In this document: piece by piece, positions 45,575 to 55,685 of the stretch
How the letters are laid out: the number at the start of each line of letters is the position of its first letter
How positions within the stretch are numbered: the first letter of the stretch is position 1
NCBI RefSeq assembly: GCF_013200955.2
Contig: NZ_CP053697.2
Span: 372,001-436,000, forward strand
Reading direction: 5' to 3'
DNA length: 64,000 nt
Source: Pseudomonas campi
Lineage (GTDB): Bacteria; Pseudomonadota; Gammaproteobacteria; Pseudomonadales; Pseudomonadaceae
Made by a program: the position numbers and the translations under genes
The notes under the pieces: model-generated
What the model was told of the DNA's origin: nothing
Database searches by the model: none
What the model saw: the letters and a program-made list of their open reading frames with translations, nothing else

Positions 45575-46024
45575 ATGGCTGGGCGCGGCTTCACCCTGAT
45601 CGAGCTGCTGATGGTCATGGTGATCATCGGCACGCTTGCCGTCGTAGTGGGGCCGCGTTTCTTCGATCGACAGGTGTTCGATGAGCGCCTGTACTACGAA
45701 GAAAGCCTGAGTGCCGTGCGCTATGCGCAGAAGCTGGCCCTGGCCAGTGGCTGCCAGATTCGCGCGCGGGTCGATGGCACAGGGTATGCGCTGTCCTATG
45801 CGGCAGCGTGTGGCGGGGTTGCTTCCGGCAACCCGGTCGCCAACCCTTCCGGCGGCGATTACACCGCGGGCAATCCGCAGAATGTCAGTGTTGCCCCAAC
45901 GCTGAATGTCACTTTTGACTCTCTGGGTACCGCTACCGGTGCCGCGAATTTCGCCAGTTTTGCCGGTGGGGCGTTCACCCTCACCGTCAACTTGGCCACC
46001 GGCTTTATCGAGACCACGCCATGA
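45575..46024 (+). CDS. mshC: Prepilin-like protein MshC
   Basis: 149 residues with a very short leader, MAGRG, cut before Phe6 and Glu at +5 (FTLIELLMVMVIIG). A GspH-like body follows (RLYYEESLSAVRYAQKLALASGCQIRARV, about residues 35-63). A minor pilin needed for priming or tip assembly in MSHA loci. Seven bases after the preceding stop; overlaps mshD by four. Confidence 0.82.
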   Translation: MAGRGFTLIELLMVMVIIGTLAVVVGPRFFDRQVFDERLYYEESLSAVRYAQKLALASGCQIRARVDGTGYALSYAAACGGVASGNPVANPSGGDYTAGNPQNVSVAPTLNVTFDSLGTATGAANFASFAGGAFTLTVNLATGFIETTP

Positions 46025-46479
46025 GCCTGCCCACCCGCCAAGGTGCGCAGCGCGGCATGACCCTGGTCGAGCTGGTGATCACCATCGTCATCCTCGGCAT
46101 TGCCGCTGCCGCGATGTTCTCGGCCATGGCGGCGATCACTGGGCGTTCGGCCGACCCTATGTTGCGCCAGCAGAGCCTGGCGATTGCCGAGGCCTACATG
46201 GAAGAAATCACCCTGCAGGCGTTTAGTGACCCGGATGGCCTGGCCGATTGCGGGCGTAGTTGTTTCGACGATGTTGGTGATTATCACAACCTCGCCGAGG
46301 CGCCTCACGATGCGCGTGGGAACGCCATAACCGCGTTGAGTGGCTACCAGGTGCAGGTGACGGTTACGGCGCAAGACCTCGGGCCTGCGCCGGGTGTGGC
46401 TGCCTTGCGCATCGCCGTCACAGTGAACGACCCCGCCGGGCAGCTCCTTGAGCTTGCCGGTTACCGGACGAGCTATTGA
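46021..46479 (+). CDS. mshD: Prepilin-like protein MshD
   Basis: 152 residues. The 12-residue leader MSLPTRQGAQRG is cut before Met13, with Glu at +5 (MTLVELVITIVILG). The next segment (LAIAEAYMEEITLQAF) is typical of MshD/PilV-type minor pilins. Overlaps mshC by four bases and shares one base with the mshO start (TGATG). Confidence 0.85.
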   Translation: MSLPTRQGAQRGMTLVELVITIVILGIAAAAMFSAMAAITGRSADPMLRQQSLAIAEAYMEEITLQAFSDPDGLADCGRSCFDDVGDYHNLAEAPHDARGNAITALSGYQVQVTVTAQDLGPAPGVAALRIAVTVNDPAGQLLELAGYRTSY

Positions 46480-47384
46480 TGACGTACCCGCCTGCTGGTG
46501 TAGGAGCGAGCTCTGCTCGCGAATGGTCCTGCGTCACCGCTTCGCGAGCAGAGCTCGCTCCTACAAATGCTGCGTTTGCTGCTAAGTCCTTAGCCCTTTG
46601 TCCTCGCGCCGTTCGCGGCTTCACCCTGGTCGAGCTGGTGATGGTGATCGCCCTGGCCGGGGTGGTGGCGGTGCTGATCAGCACGGTGATGTCCAACCCG
46701 CTGCAGAGCTTCGTCGATCAGAGCCGGCGTGCCGAGCTGGTCGACCTGGCCGCCGGGGCGCTCAACCGCATGGCACGCGATGTACGCCTGGCGGTGCCGA
46801 ATTCGTTGGTTCACAGTGGCGACACAATCCAGATGCTGTCGATTGCTAATGCCGGGCGTTATCGGGCCAACCAGCCTGACGCGAGTGGAGCACGGCAAGA
46901 CCCTCCGGCTTGCTCCGCAACAGGTCTGTGCACGATTGATGTTCTTACCCCGATTACCCCTCTGAGCACCACGACTCCACATTGGCTGATTATCTATAAC
47001 ACCAATACCACGGAGCTGGATGACACGGCCTCTCCATCGGTTATTTCACCTAAAGCCTTCACTTGGAGTGGGGGAAGCTTGAGCGCGACTCTTCCTGGCT
47101 TCCGCTTTAAATATGCTTCCCCACAGCACCGTTTTTATCTGGCCAATGAGGTGGTGGGCTACAGGTGCGATGGCGGTGGCCGACTCTGGCGCTCTGTGTC
47201 GCCCAACCTCGATGGTTCCGGGGCTACCGAATCGTTGCTGGTCAATTCCGTTTCTGCCTGCTCTTTCTCTTATGCCAGCGCGACCAATACCCGTAGTGGC
47301 TTGTTGACCATCCGTCTGTCGCTAACCCAGGACGACGAAACCATCACCCTCTTACAGCAGGTTCATGTCGACAATGCGCCCTGA
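46479..47384 (+). CDS. mshO: Prepilin-like protein MshO with a REP-encoded leader
   Basis: 301 residues if started at ATG 46479, which overlaps the mshD stop; a TTG one codon earlier is the only other upstream start nearby. No ATG, GTG or TTG occurs in frame between there and the prepilin motif, so the leader is 46 residues plus Gly47 before Phe48, with Glu at +5 (FTLVELVMVIAL). Ordinary prepilin leaders are 5-25 residues. Residues 8-29 of the leader are translated from a REP element at 46500-46565. The mature part is a PulG/MshO-like minor pilin with a Cys-containing body. Confidence 0.8.
   Translation: MTYPPAGVGASSAREWSCVTASRAELAPTNAAFAAKSLALCPRAVRGFTLVELVMVIALAGVVAVLISTVMSNPLQSFVDQSRRAELVDLAAGALNRMARDVRLAVPNSLVHSGDTIQMLSIANAGRYRANQPDASGARQDPPACSATGLCTIDVLTPITPLSTTTPHWLIIYNTNTTELDDTASPSVISPKAFTWSGGSLSATLPGFRFKYASPQHRFYLANEVVGYRCDGGGRLWRSVSPNLDGSGATESLLVNSVSACSFSYASATNTRSGLLTIRLSLTQDDETITLLQQVHVDNAP
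46500..46565. repeat. REP type B element inside the mshO leader
   Basis: GTAGGAGCGAGCTCTGCTCG at the left and CGAGCAGAGCTCGCTCCTAC at the right form a long palindrome 21 bases after the mshO ATG. It is translated in frame, without a stop. The hairpin covers the region just after the start codon. Confidence 0.9.
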
Positions 47385-47772
47385 CTCTCGCCAAGCTGGC
47401 TTCGGCCTGGTCGCGGCGATGTTCGTGATCATCATCATTGCTGCGGTGATCGCCGTGATGGCGCGTCTGGCCGTGACGCAAAACGCCACCAATAGCATGG
47501 CTATCCAGCAGGCGCGGGCCTATCAGGCTGCTCGGGCCGGCTTGGAATATGGCATTGCGCGGATTCTCGCCGATGCGACCTGCGCCGATTTCACCCTGGA
47601 TGGCTTTGCCGTGCTGATGAGCTGCACGTCCAGCAGCACGCCGGTGCTGGAGGAAGAGGGTAAGACCAGCGCGACGCTGTTCTATACGATCGAAGCCACG
47701 GCGACCTTCGCCACCCCCGCAAGCCCGGATTACGCCTATCGCAAGCTGACCGCCGTGGTGGAGAAGCCATGA
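47365..47772 (+). CDS. mshP: MSHA biogenesis protein MshP
   Basis: 135 residues. It has a pilin-like N-terminal helix (GFGLVAAMFVIIIIAAVIAVMARL, about residues 12-35) but Ala instead of Glu at +5, so it may be assembled differently from a true pilin. The body resembles PilX/GspK-like small proteins (QARAYQAARAGLEYGIA). The ATG at 47365 overlaps mshO by 20 bases; ATG 47374 is possible. Overlaps mshQ by four. Confidence 0.83.
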   Translation: MSTMRPDSRQAGFGLVAAMFVIIIIAAVIAVMARLAVTQNATNSMAIQQARAYQAARAGLEYGIARILADATCADFTLDGFAVLMSCTSSSTPVLEEEGKTSATLFYTIEATATFATPASPDYAYRKLTAVVEKP

Positions 47773-50700
47773 GCGTGCATTTTCGGGACTCAGCCCGACG
47801 CTATCGCTGGGCATTGTTGTTGCCAGTCCTGCTGCTGGCCGATATAGCCTTCGCCGCGACCTATACCTTTAGAAGCAACAACGCCACCCCCAGTGGCGGC
47901 GGGGGCTCGATCTGTTCCGGGAGCTGGAGCAGCAGCGGCAGTGTGTTCACTTGTAGCGGTACGCTCACCCTGGATGCGGGGGATGTGCTGCGGGTGCGCA
48001 CCACCGGTGGTGAAACCCTTACCCATATCACTGTTGTCGCCAACAACAACATCAGCCTGAACAGCAACACCATAGGCACTGTCGACAAGAACATAAGTCT
48101 ACAAACCAGTTCCGGCAGTATCACCGCCACGGGCACCAATAGCATCGAGGGATCGGTGACCACCGCCAGTGGCCCGATCAATCTGGCGGGCACCAGCGTC
48201 AGCGGCTCGGTGACTGGCAGTGGCACGGCCACCCTGAGCGGCGGCAGCGTTGCCGGTAATGTCAGTATCGCTGGCAATCTCACCACTAACGGCACGGCCA
48301 TCGCCGGCAATGCTGCCAGCAATTACGGCATTATCAGCCTCACCGCCGGTAGCGTCGGCGGCGCGGTCAGCAGCGGTGGCTCGATCAACACCAGCGGAAC
48401 CCTGGTCAGTGGCAGCCTGACCAGCACCAGCGGCACCGTGAGTCTCAGCGGCGGCAGTGTCGGCGGCCTAGTGCGCAGCGGTTGTTGCAACGTCACCAGC
48501 AATGGCACCGACCTGCTGGCCGGCGCGCGCTCGGACTCCTCGGGCCTGAGCATTACCGGCGGCACCATCGCTGGCGATTTTGTGGCGACGAACAACACCG
48601 CGGTGTTTTCCGGTGTAACCATGACCAGCGGCTCGGTCAGCGGCGCAAGCACAGTGACCTTCACCAACAGCACCGTCGGCAATGCACAGAACAGCGTAAA
48701 CGTTACCGCCAACAGCGGTGCGGTGACGCTGAATAACTCGACTGTTTTCGGCAACCTGACCGCACCCAGCTACTCGACCATTTTCGTCAATAGCCCCAGC
48801 ACGGTAACCGGTACCTGCGTGCCCAACTCGACGCCGGCCAATGCCTGTTCGCCTGTGGCCACCCAGATATTGAGCTGGTCCCTCGATGAAGCCAGCTGGA
48901 CCGGCGCGGCTGGCGAGGTGCTCGACAGCACCAGCAATGCCCTCAACGGCACGGTGCTGAATGGCGCCAGCACGGCCAGCAGCGCGCCGGCCCTGCCGCA
49001 GGTCAATGCCCAGGGCACCTGCGGCTATGGCACGTTCAACAGCGCTTCCAGCCAGTACGTGCAGCGCGCCGACAACAACCTGCTCGACCTGTCGGGCAGC
49101 TTTACCATCGGCCTGTGGGTCAAGCCACGCACGCGGCCGGCCTCGGGGCTGATGAGCATCCTGTCCAAGGATGAGAACTACGAGTTCCACCTCAACCCCA
49201 GCGGCACGATCAACTGGTGGTGGCAGACCACCGGCGGCGCCACCAATCAATTCAACAGCACCACGGCGTTGCCGGTGGGGCAGTGGAGCCATGTGCTGAT
49301 CCGTTATGCGCCGGGTGACCAGCGCATCTATATCAACGGCACTCTGGCTGGCCAGGCCAGCTTCGGTGGTACTCCGCTGGCGAATGGCGACCCCCTGCAA
49401 CTGGGCGCAGACCAGGGCACGGCTGGCCGTTATTTCAATGGCGAGCTGGATGAGTTGCGCATCTACAGCGGCGCGCTCAGTGACGCGCAGATCAGTGCCC
49501 TGGTGGCCGAGCGGCACTCATGCGGCCTTAACCTGCAGTGTTTCAGTGACGACTTCCAGGATGGCAGCCTGGGCGACGACTGGGCGGTGGCCAGCCGCGG
49601 CGCTACGGCGTTCACGCCGACGGTTACTGGCCAGCGCATGCGCCTGACCAGCAACCAGGGCAACGTATCGACCTCGTCCACCCTGCAGCGCCTGTTCCCG
49701 GCGGCGGGCAACTATATCCAGGTGCAGTTCAAGTATTACGCCTACAACGGCAGCGGCGCCGATGGTGTAGCCGTGGTGCTGTCGGATGCCACGGTAACGC
49801 CGCAGCCGGGCGCCTTTGGCGGCCCGCTGGGCTACGGCACCCGTGGCGATGCGGCCAACCCCGGTTTTGCCGGTGGCTGGCTGGGGGTGGGGATCGACGA
49901 GTACGGTAACTTTTCCGTCGAGGGTGGGGGCAATCCGCAGCAACAACGGCCCGACTCGGTGGCCATCCGCGGTTCCAGTGCTACCGGCGGAACCAGTGGT
50001 TACCGCTATATCGCCGGAACCCCGGCCGGCCTCAGTCCCGGAGTCGACAACGCGGCGAGCACTGCGGCAGCGCCCGGACACATCTACCGCATCACCATGG
50101 ATGGTCGCTTCAGCAACGAGGCGCGAGTCACCGTGGAGCGTGATAGCGGCGCTGGTTTTGTCGTGCTTAATGGCCTCAATGCAGTCAATGTACTGGCAGC
50201 GGCCAACAGCCAGGCCCCGCTGCCCAGCGACTTCTACTTGTCGCTGACCGGCTCCACCGGCGGCTCGACCAATATCCACGAGCTGGACGATCTGCAGGTC
50301 TGCGCCACCGATATCAACCCCATCGGCCAGCAGATCGATCACTTCGAGTTCAGTTACAGCGGCACCGCGCTGACCTGCAATCCGCAGCCGGTCACCATCC
50401 GCGCCTGCCTCAACAGCAGCTGCAGCAGCCTCTATACCAATGACGTCAGCGTCACTCTCACGCCCTCCAGCTACTGGTCCGCTGTTGGCCCGGCTCAGGG
50501 TGGTGGCAATACCATCACTTTCAATGGCGGTACGGCGCAAGCCCGTTTGAGCGTGGCCACGGCCGGCACGGTGAGCCTCGGCGTGCAGTCCTCGGTGCCG
50601 GCGACCAAGCCCAATAGCCAGCCGGTCTGCTCGACCGCAGGCTGCCAGATCAACTATGCCGACAGCGGCCTGCTGCTGCAGGTGCCGAATATGCTGGCGG

Positions 50701-52391
50701 CCAAGCCGACGGCGGCGACCATCAGCGCAGTGCGCAAATCAGACAATGTCCTGCAGTGCGTGCCGGCGTTTGCCGATGTGGATCGCATTGTGCAGTTCAC
50801 TTCCGCCTATATCGATCCGGGTAGTGGCAGCCAGCCGGTGGTGGTCAATGGCAGCACAGTCACCGGTACGGCCACCGATGTCAGCCTGCATTTCGATGCC
50901 ACAGGCACCGCGCCGTTGACCGTGCGTTATGACGATGCCGGGCAGATGAAGCTCACTGCCCGCTATGTGGGCAGCGCTGGGAATGCAGATGAGGGGCTGG
51001 TACTTGAGCAGCGAACGGTTGACGGAGTATTCGTCAGCAAACCCTATGGCTTGTGCCTGAGCACCGAGAGTACTTGCGCCAGCGCCGATGCCGACTGCGC
51101 TGTCTTCCCCGGCGGCATTCGCGCCGGCGATGCCTTCCCCCTGACCATCCGCGCGGTGGGCTGGGAGAGCGATGGCGAGGCTTCGACCGCGCAGGCACTG
51201 TGCAGCGGCAATATCACCACGCCGAACTTCCGCCACTCGGGCATCCGCCTGAGCAGTGCGGTGCAGGCCCCTGCCGGCGGCGAACCCGGCGACGTGACGC
51301 CAAACAGCTACGACCACGCCCTGGGCAATCAGACCGAGGTCGCTGCCGCCATCTCCGAGGTTGGCGTTTTCACGCTCAGCGCCACGCCGGCAGTCAGCTA
51401 CTTCGGCGAGACGGTCGGCGGCGGCAGTCGCGATCTGGTCGGTCGCTTCATTCCCGCCTATCTGAGTGCCGAGGGCAGCGCCAGCCTGACGCCCAGCTGT
51501 GGCAGCACCTTCAGCTACCAGGGCCAGCCGATCGGCTTTGCCAGCAATCGCCAGCCGACCCTGACCCTCACGGCCAGGAACCGCGCGGGCGATGCCACCC
51601 GGAACTACGACCGGGAGGGCTTCTGGAAGCTGGCCGATCCTGCTGTGGGCAGCTACAGCTCGATTACCGGCATCCCGGCCCGGGATGCGCGCCTGGTCAG
51701 CGAGGGGGCGGCCACGCTGGCCGTTGAAGGAGTCAGCGATGGCGATGATGGGGCGCGTACCTACCGCTGGACGGGCGAGCGACTGCTCTACCAGCCCGCC
51801 GCGTTGCCCGGTAGCGACGACTATCCGTTTGCGGCCCAGATCCGGCAGACCTTTGCGGCGGCCAGCCTGCGCGAGGTCGATCAGGGGCAGGTGGTCTGCC
51901 ACGGTAGCGGCGGTGGTTGCCTGGATTACAGCTACGACTTCACGGTCAACGCCAGCGCGAATCTTGGCAGTCAGGTGCGGCTGGGCCGCCTGCGCATCGA
52001 CAACGCCCATGGTTCTGAGCTGCAGGCCCTGGATCTGCCGCTGCTGCTGGAAACCTGGCAGAACGTCGCCGGCGGGGCTTTCCTGACTGAAGGGATGGAT
52101 ACCTGCACCGTCTTGGGGGCGCCTGCACTGGATCAGTACACCGGCAACCTGGCTGCCGGGGAAACTACGCCGACCCTGGTGCCCCCCCTGGCCGGCGTCG
52201 GTAAGCTGCAGTTGAGCGCCCCGGGGGCTGGCAATGATGGCTCGCTGCAGGTCAGCTTTCCCGACTCGCAGGCCTGGCTACAGTACCCCTGGGATGGCGC
52301 CAACCGCCAGCTGGCGCGTGGTCTTGCCACCTTCGGCATCTACAAGGGCGCCGCGCCGCTGATCTTCCGCCGCGAACTGTACCGCCAGTAA
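47769..52391 (+). CDS. mshQ: MSHA-associated large adhesin-like protein MshQ
   Basis: 1540 residues. A signal peptide ends near Ala29. Residues about 30-350 are a low-complexity Ser/Gly/Thr array of short units (SGSVTGSGTATLSGGSV). A LamG/concanavalin-like domain spans about 366-584 (FTIGLWVKPRTR, WSHVLIRYAPGDQRIYINGTLAG, ELDELRIYSGALSDAQISAL). A second lectin-like domain spans about 590-850 (FSDDFQDGSLGDDW). The rest, from about 857, is DUF6701, the usual end of MshQ proteins. It could be a tip or surface adhesin of the pilus; the binding target is unknown. It closes the MSHA locus and is followed by a terminator. Confidence 0.88.
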   Translation: MSVHFRDSARRYRWALLLPVLLLADIAFAATYTFRSNNATPSGGGGSICSGSWSSSGSVFTCSGTLTLDAGDVLRVRTTGGETLTHITVVANNNISLNSNTIGTVDKNISLQTSSGSITATGTNSIEGSVTTASGPINLAGTSVSGSVTGSGTATLSGGSVAGNVSIAGNLTTNGTAIAGNAASNYGIISLTAGSVGGAVSSGGSINTSGTLVSGSLTSTSGTVSLSGGSVGGLVRSGCCNVTSNGTDLLAGARSDSSGLSITGGTIAGDFVATNNTAVFSGVTMTSGSVSGASTVTFTNSTVGNAQNSVNVTANSGAVTLNNSTVFGNLTAPSYSTIFVNSPSTVTGTCVPNSTPANACSPVATQILSWSLDEASWTGAAGEVLDSTSNALNGTVLNGASTASSAPALPQVNAQGTCGYGTFNSASSQYVQRADNNLLDLSGSFTIGLWVKPRTRPASGLMSILSKDENYEFHLNPSGTINWWWQTTGGATNQFNSTTALPVGQWSHVLIRYAPGDQRIYINGTLAGQASFGGTPLANGDPLQLGADQGTAGRYFNGELDELRIYSGALSDAQISALVAERHSCGLNLQCFSDDFQDGSLGDDWAVASRGATAFTPTVTGQRMRLTSNQGNVSTSSTLQRLFPAAGNYIQVQFKYYAYNGSGADGVAVVLSDATVTPQPGAFGGPLGYGTRGDAANPGFAGGWLGVGIDEYGNFSVEGGGNPQQQRPDSVAIRGSSATGGTSGYRYIAGTPAGLSPGVDNAASTAAAPGHIYRITMDGRFSNEARVTVERDSGAGFVVLNGLNAVNVLAAANSQAPLPSDFYLSLTGSTGGSTNIHELDDLQVCATDINPIGQQIDHFEFSYSGTALTCNPQPVTIRACLNSSCSSLYTNDVSVTLTPSSYWSAVGPAQGGGNTITFNGGTAQARLSVATAGTVSLGVQSSVPATKPNSQPVCSTAGCQINYADSGLLLQVPNMLAAKPTAATISAVRKSDNVLQCVPAFADVDRIVQFTSAYIDPGSGSQPVVVNGSTVTGTATDVSLHFDATGTAPLTVRYDDAGQMKLTARYVGSAGNADEGLVLEQRTVDGVFVSKPYGLCLSTESTCASADADCAVFPGGIRAGDAFPLTIRAVGWESDGEASTAQALCSGNITTPNFRHSGIRLSSAVQAPAGGEPGDVTPNSYDHALGNQTEVAAAISEVGVFTLSATPAVSYFGETVGGGSRDLVGRFIPAYLSAEGSASLTPSCGSTFSYQGQPIGFASNRQPTLTLTARNRAGDATRNYDREGFWKLADPAVGSYSSITGIPARDARLVSEGAATLAVEGVSDGDDGARTYRWTGERLLYQPAALPGSDDYPFAAQIRQTFAAASLREVDQGQVVCHGSGGGCLDYSYDFTVNASANLGSQVRLGRLRIDNAHGSELQALDLPLLLETWQNVAGGAFLTEGMDTCTVLGAPALDQYTGNLAAGETTPTLVPPLAGVGKLQLSAPGAGNDGSLQVSFPDSQAWLQYPWDGANRQLARGLATFGIYKGAAPLIFRRELYRQ

Positions 52392-52393
52392 GC

Positions 52394-52424
52394 AAAAAGG
52401 CCACCTGCGAAGGTGGCCTTTTTG
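52394..52424 (+). terminator. Rho-independent terminator of mshQ
   Basis: AAAAAGGCCACCT, loop, AGGTGGCCTTTTT lies a few bases after the mshQ stop, with flanking A- and T-runs. Confidence 0.9.
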
Positions 52425-52728
52425 TTGGGCTTGTAAAAGAGGGGAATCCCCGGCCTGCCTGTACCAAGGTCCCCAAAACTGGGATTGCTAGAGTCTATGC
52501 AGGCTGTGTGCCAGTTTTATTACGTTGGCTGCAGGCCTTGTGAATACTGGGTTTCAGCGTTTCTCGGCCGGGTCGCTCGCGGCTGATTTGGCTGGCTGCT
52601 GGGCTGCGAGGGTGCACCGGGCTGAGGCAGGTGCATTGCTCTGGCGCATGGGGGCGCGATCTGGGTGTTCGTGTCTGCAACCGCTCCTGCGCCACCGCCT
52701 GCACAACAGATAACAGGAGATCGCCATA

Positions 52729-52757
52729 AGAAACGGGCCCGATTGGGCCCGTTCTCA
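52729..52757 (-). terminator. Hairpin after ntrC, probable terminator
   Basis: On the minus strand AACGGGCCC, ATCG, GGGCCCGTT is followed by a short T-rich stretch (TTCTTAT). The stem is strong but the T-run weak. Confidence 0.6.
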
Positions 52758-52780
52758 GTTGCTTGCGCTAAGCCTGCGGC

Positions 52781-54214
<1,434 letters not shown>

Positions 54215-54216
54215 GA

Positions 54217-55296
54217 CTAAGAGGCTCCTTGTTCCAGGGGCAGGAAGATCGAGAACACGGTATGGCCGGGGTGGCTCTCGCACTCGATCAGCCCCTGGTG
54301 CTGACTGATGATGTTCTGGGTAATGGCCAGGCCCAGCCCGGTACCGTCCGGACGGCCGCTGACCATGGGGTAGAAGATGGTTTCCTGCAGCTCGGCTGGA
54401 ATGCCCGGGCCGTTGTCGATGATTTCCACTTTCACCACCAGGCGGTGGCGCACGTGGCCGATGGTGAACTGGCGCAGGGTGCGGGTGCGCAGGCTGATGC
54501 GGCCCAGGCGCAGATCGCTTTGCCCAGCCAGTGCCTGCATGGCATTGCGCACGATATTGAGCACGGCCTGGATCATCTGCTCGCGGTCGATCAGTACATC
54601 GGGGATGCTCGGGTCGTAGTCACGCACCAGGGTGATGCTGCCCTGGCATTCGGCTTCGATCAGGCTGCTGACCCGCTCCAGCACTTCATGCACGTTGGTC
54701 ATGGCCAGCGACGGCAGCTTGTTCGAGCCGAGCATGCGGTCGACCAGGTTACGCAGGCGGTCGGCCTCCTCGATGATCACGTTGGTGTAATCCTTGAGGC
54801 TTTCTTCCGGCAGCTCGCGGGCCAGCAGCTGGGCGGCGCCACGGATGCCGCCGAGCGGGTTCTTGATCTCATGGGCCAGGCCGCGCACCAGCATCTTGGT
54901 GGTTTCCTGCTTGGACAGCTGCGCTTCTTCCTTGGTGATGCGCAGCAGGCGGTCGCGCGGGTGCACTTCCAGCAGCAGCAGGGTCTGACCAAGGCTGAGA
55001 ATCGGCGTTACCGCGTAGTCGACGGTCAGGGTCTGCCCGTTCAGTGCGGTGAGCATGGCTTCGCGCTTGGTGAAGGGGTGCGCATGTTCGACGGCCTGGC
55101 GCAGGGAGCTGAGTGCTTCCGGCGACTCGGTGAACAGTTCGCTGATGAACTGGCCATGGCTGCGCTGGCCACTGACGGCCAGGAGCATCTCCGCCGCGGG
55201 ATTCATGTATTCGAGGCGCAGGTCGCCGTCGAGCAGAATGGTCGCAGTGGTCAGGTTGTCCAGCAGCAGGCGGTGCAGTGTGTCGTTCAGGGTCAT
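54217..55296 (-). CDS. ntrB: Nitrogen sensor kinase NtrB (NRII)
   Basis: 359 residues, soluble. A PAS-like domain at about residues 5-115, HisKA with phosphorylated His142 in LAHEIKNPLGG, and the ATPase domain with DNGPGIP and GTGLGLAI. It phosphorylates or dephosphorylates NtrC under control of the PII protein. First gene of the ntrBC pair; an NtrC-like site lies about 165 bases upstream. Confidence 0.96.
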   Translation of the reverse strand: MTLNDTLHRLLLDNLTTATILLDGDLRLEYMNPAAEMLLAVSGQRSHGQFISELFTESPEALSSLRQAVEHAHPFTKREAMLTALNGQTLTVDYAVTPILSLGQTLLLLEVHPRDRLLRITKEEAQLSKQETTKMLVRGLAHEIKNPLGGIRGAAQLLARELPEESLKDYTNVIIEEADRLRNLVDRMLGSNKLPSLAMTNVHEVLERVSSLIEAECQGSITLVRDYDPSIPDVLIDREQMIQAVLNIVRNAMQALAGQSDLRLGRISLRTRTLRQFTIGHVRHRLVVKVEIIDNGPGIPAELQETIFYPMVSGRPDGTGLGLAITQNIISQHQGLIECESHPGHTVFSIFLPLEQGAS

Positions 55297-55685
55297 GGGC
55301 AGGCATCCGGCAATGGGCAGGAAAATGCAAGAAGCAAACCAAAGCCCCGAAAAGACGCGTGTTATCTGCTGGCGCCGCCATTTCAGCTACGTTTCAGCGC
55401 AGCTCGCGGGGTAAGGGGTGAACCAAAACAGGGAGAGTATAGAAATCGGTGCAGATCGGTGCGTCAAAATGGTGCATTGCTTTGCAGGGGCGGAGCCTGT
55501 CTGCGCTTTCTTGGGCTGGCAGGCTATTGAAAAGCACAGCCGAGGTAGTCACTGCATCTAGTAGGTGAGGGCGTGAAGTTACGAACTGGAGATGCGGGGC
55601 CTGAGTTCCCCTTGCGTAGGGGCGCTGTGCGCACGGGAATGCTCGCAGGGTGGGGATGCGTTACAGCGCACCCTGCGGGGGGGGC
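55297..55685. promoter_or_regulatory. Upstream region of ntrB
   Basis: 389 bases between ntrB and a DUF4124 gene, both on the minus strand. It contains an NtrC-like site and TATACT (minus strand, 55436-55441) as a candidate -10. A TTGACG at 55462-55467 is too far (20 bases) for a normal spacer. Nothing gene-like is seen in the rest. Confidence 0.5.
55460..55476 (+). promoter_or_regulatory. NtrC-like binding site upstream of ntrB
   Basis: TGCGTCAAAATGGTGCA matches the E. coli glnL operator (TGCACTAAAATGGTGCA, recalled) at 14 of 17 positions. In E. coli, NtrC bound there represses the ntrBC promoter. It overlaps TTGACG on the minus strand, so autoregulation is plausible. Confidence 0.6.

Larger units (their letters stand above)
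52392..52780. other. Gap between mshQ and ntrC
   Basis: 389 bases between convergent genes. It has a terminator at each end (52394-52424 and 52729-52757). Nothing recognisable lies between; short open frames there lack ribosome-binding sites and family features. Confidence 0.7.

Noticed and set aside
52495..52704. Short open frames between mshQ and ntrC
   Set aside because: No ribosome-binding sites, no recognisable domains, and atypical composition; treated as non-coding.
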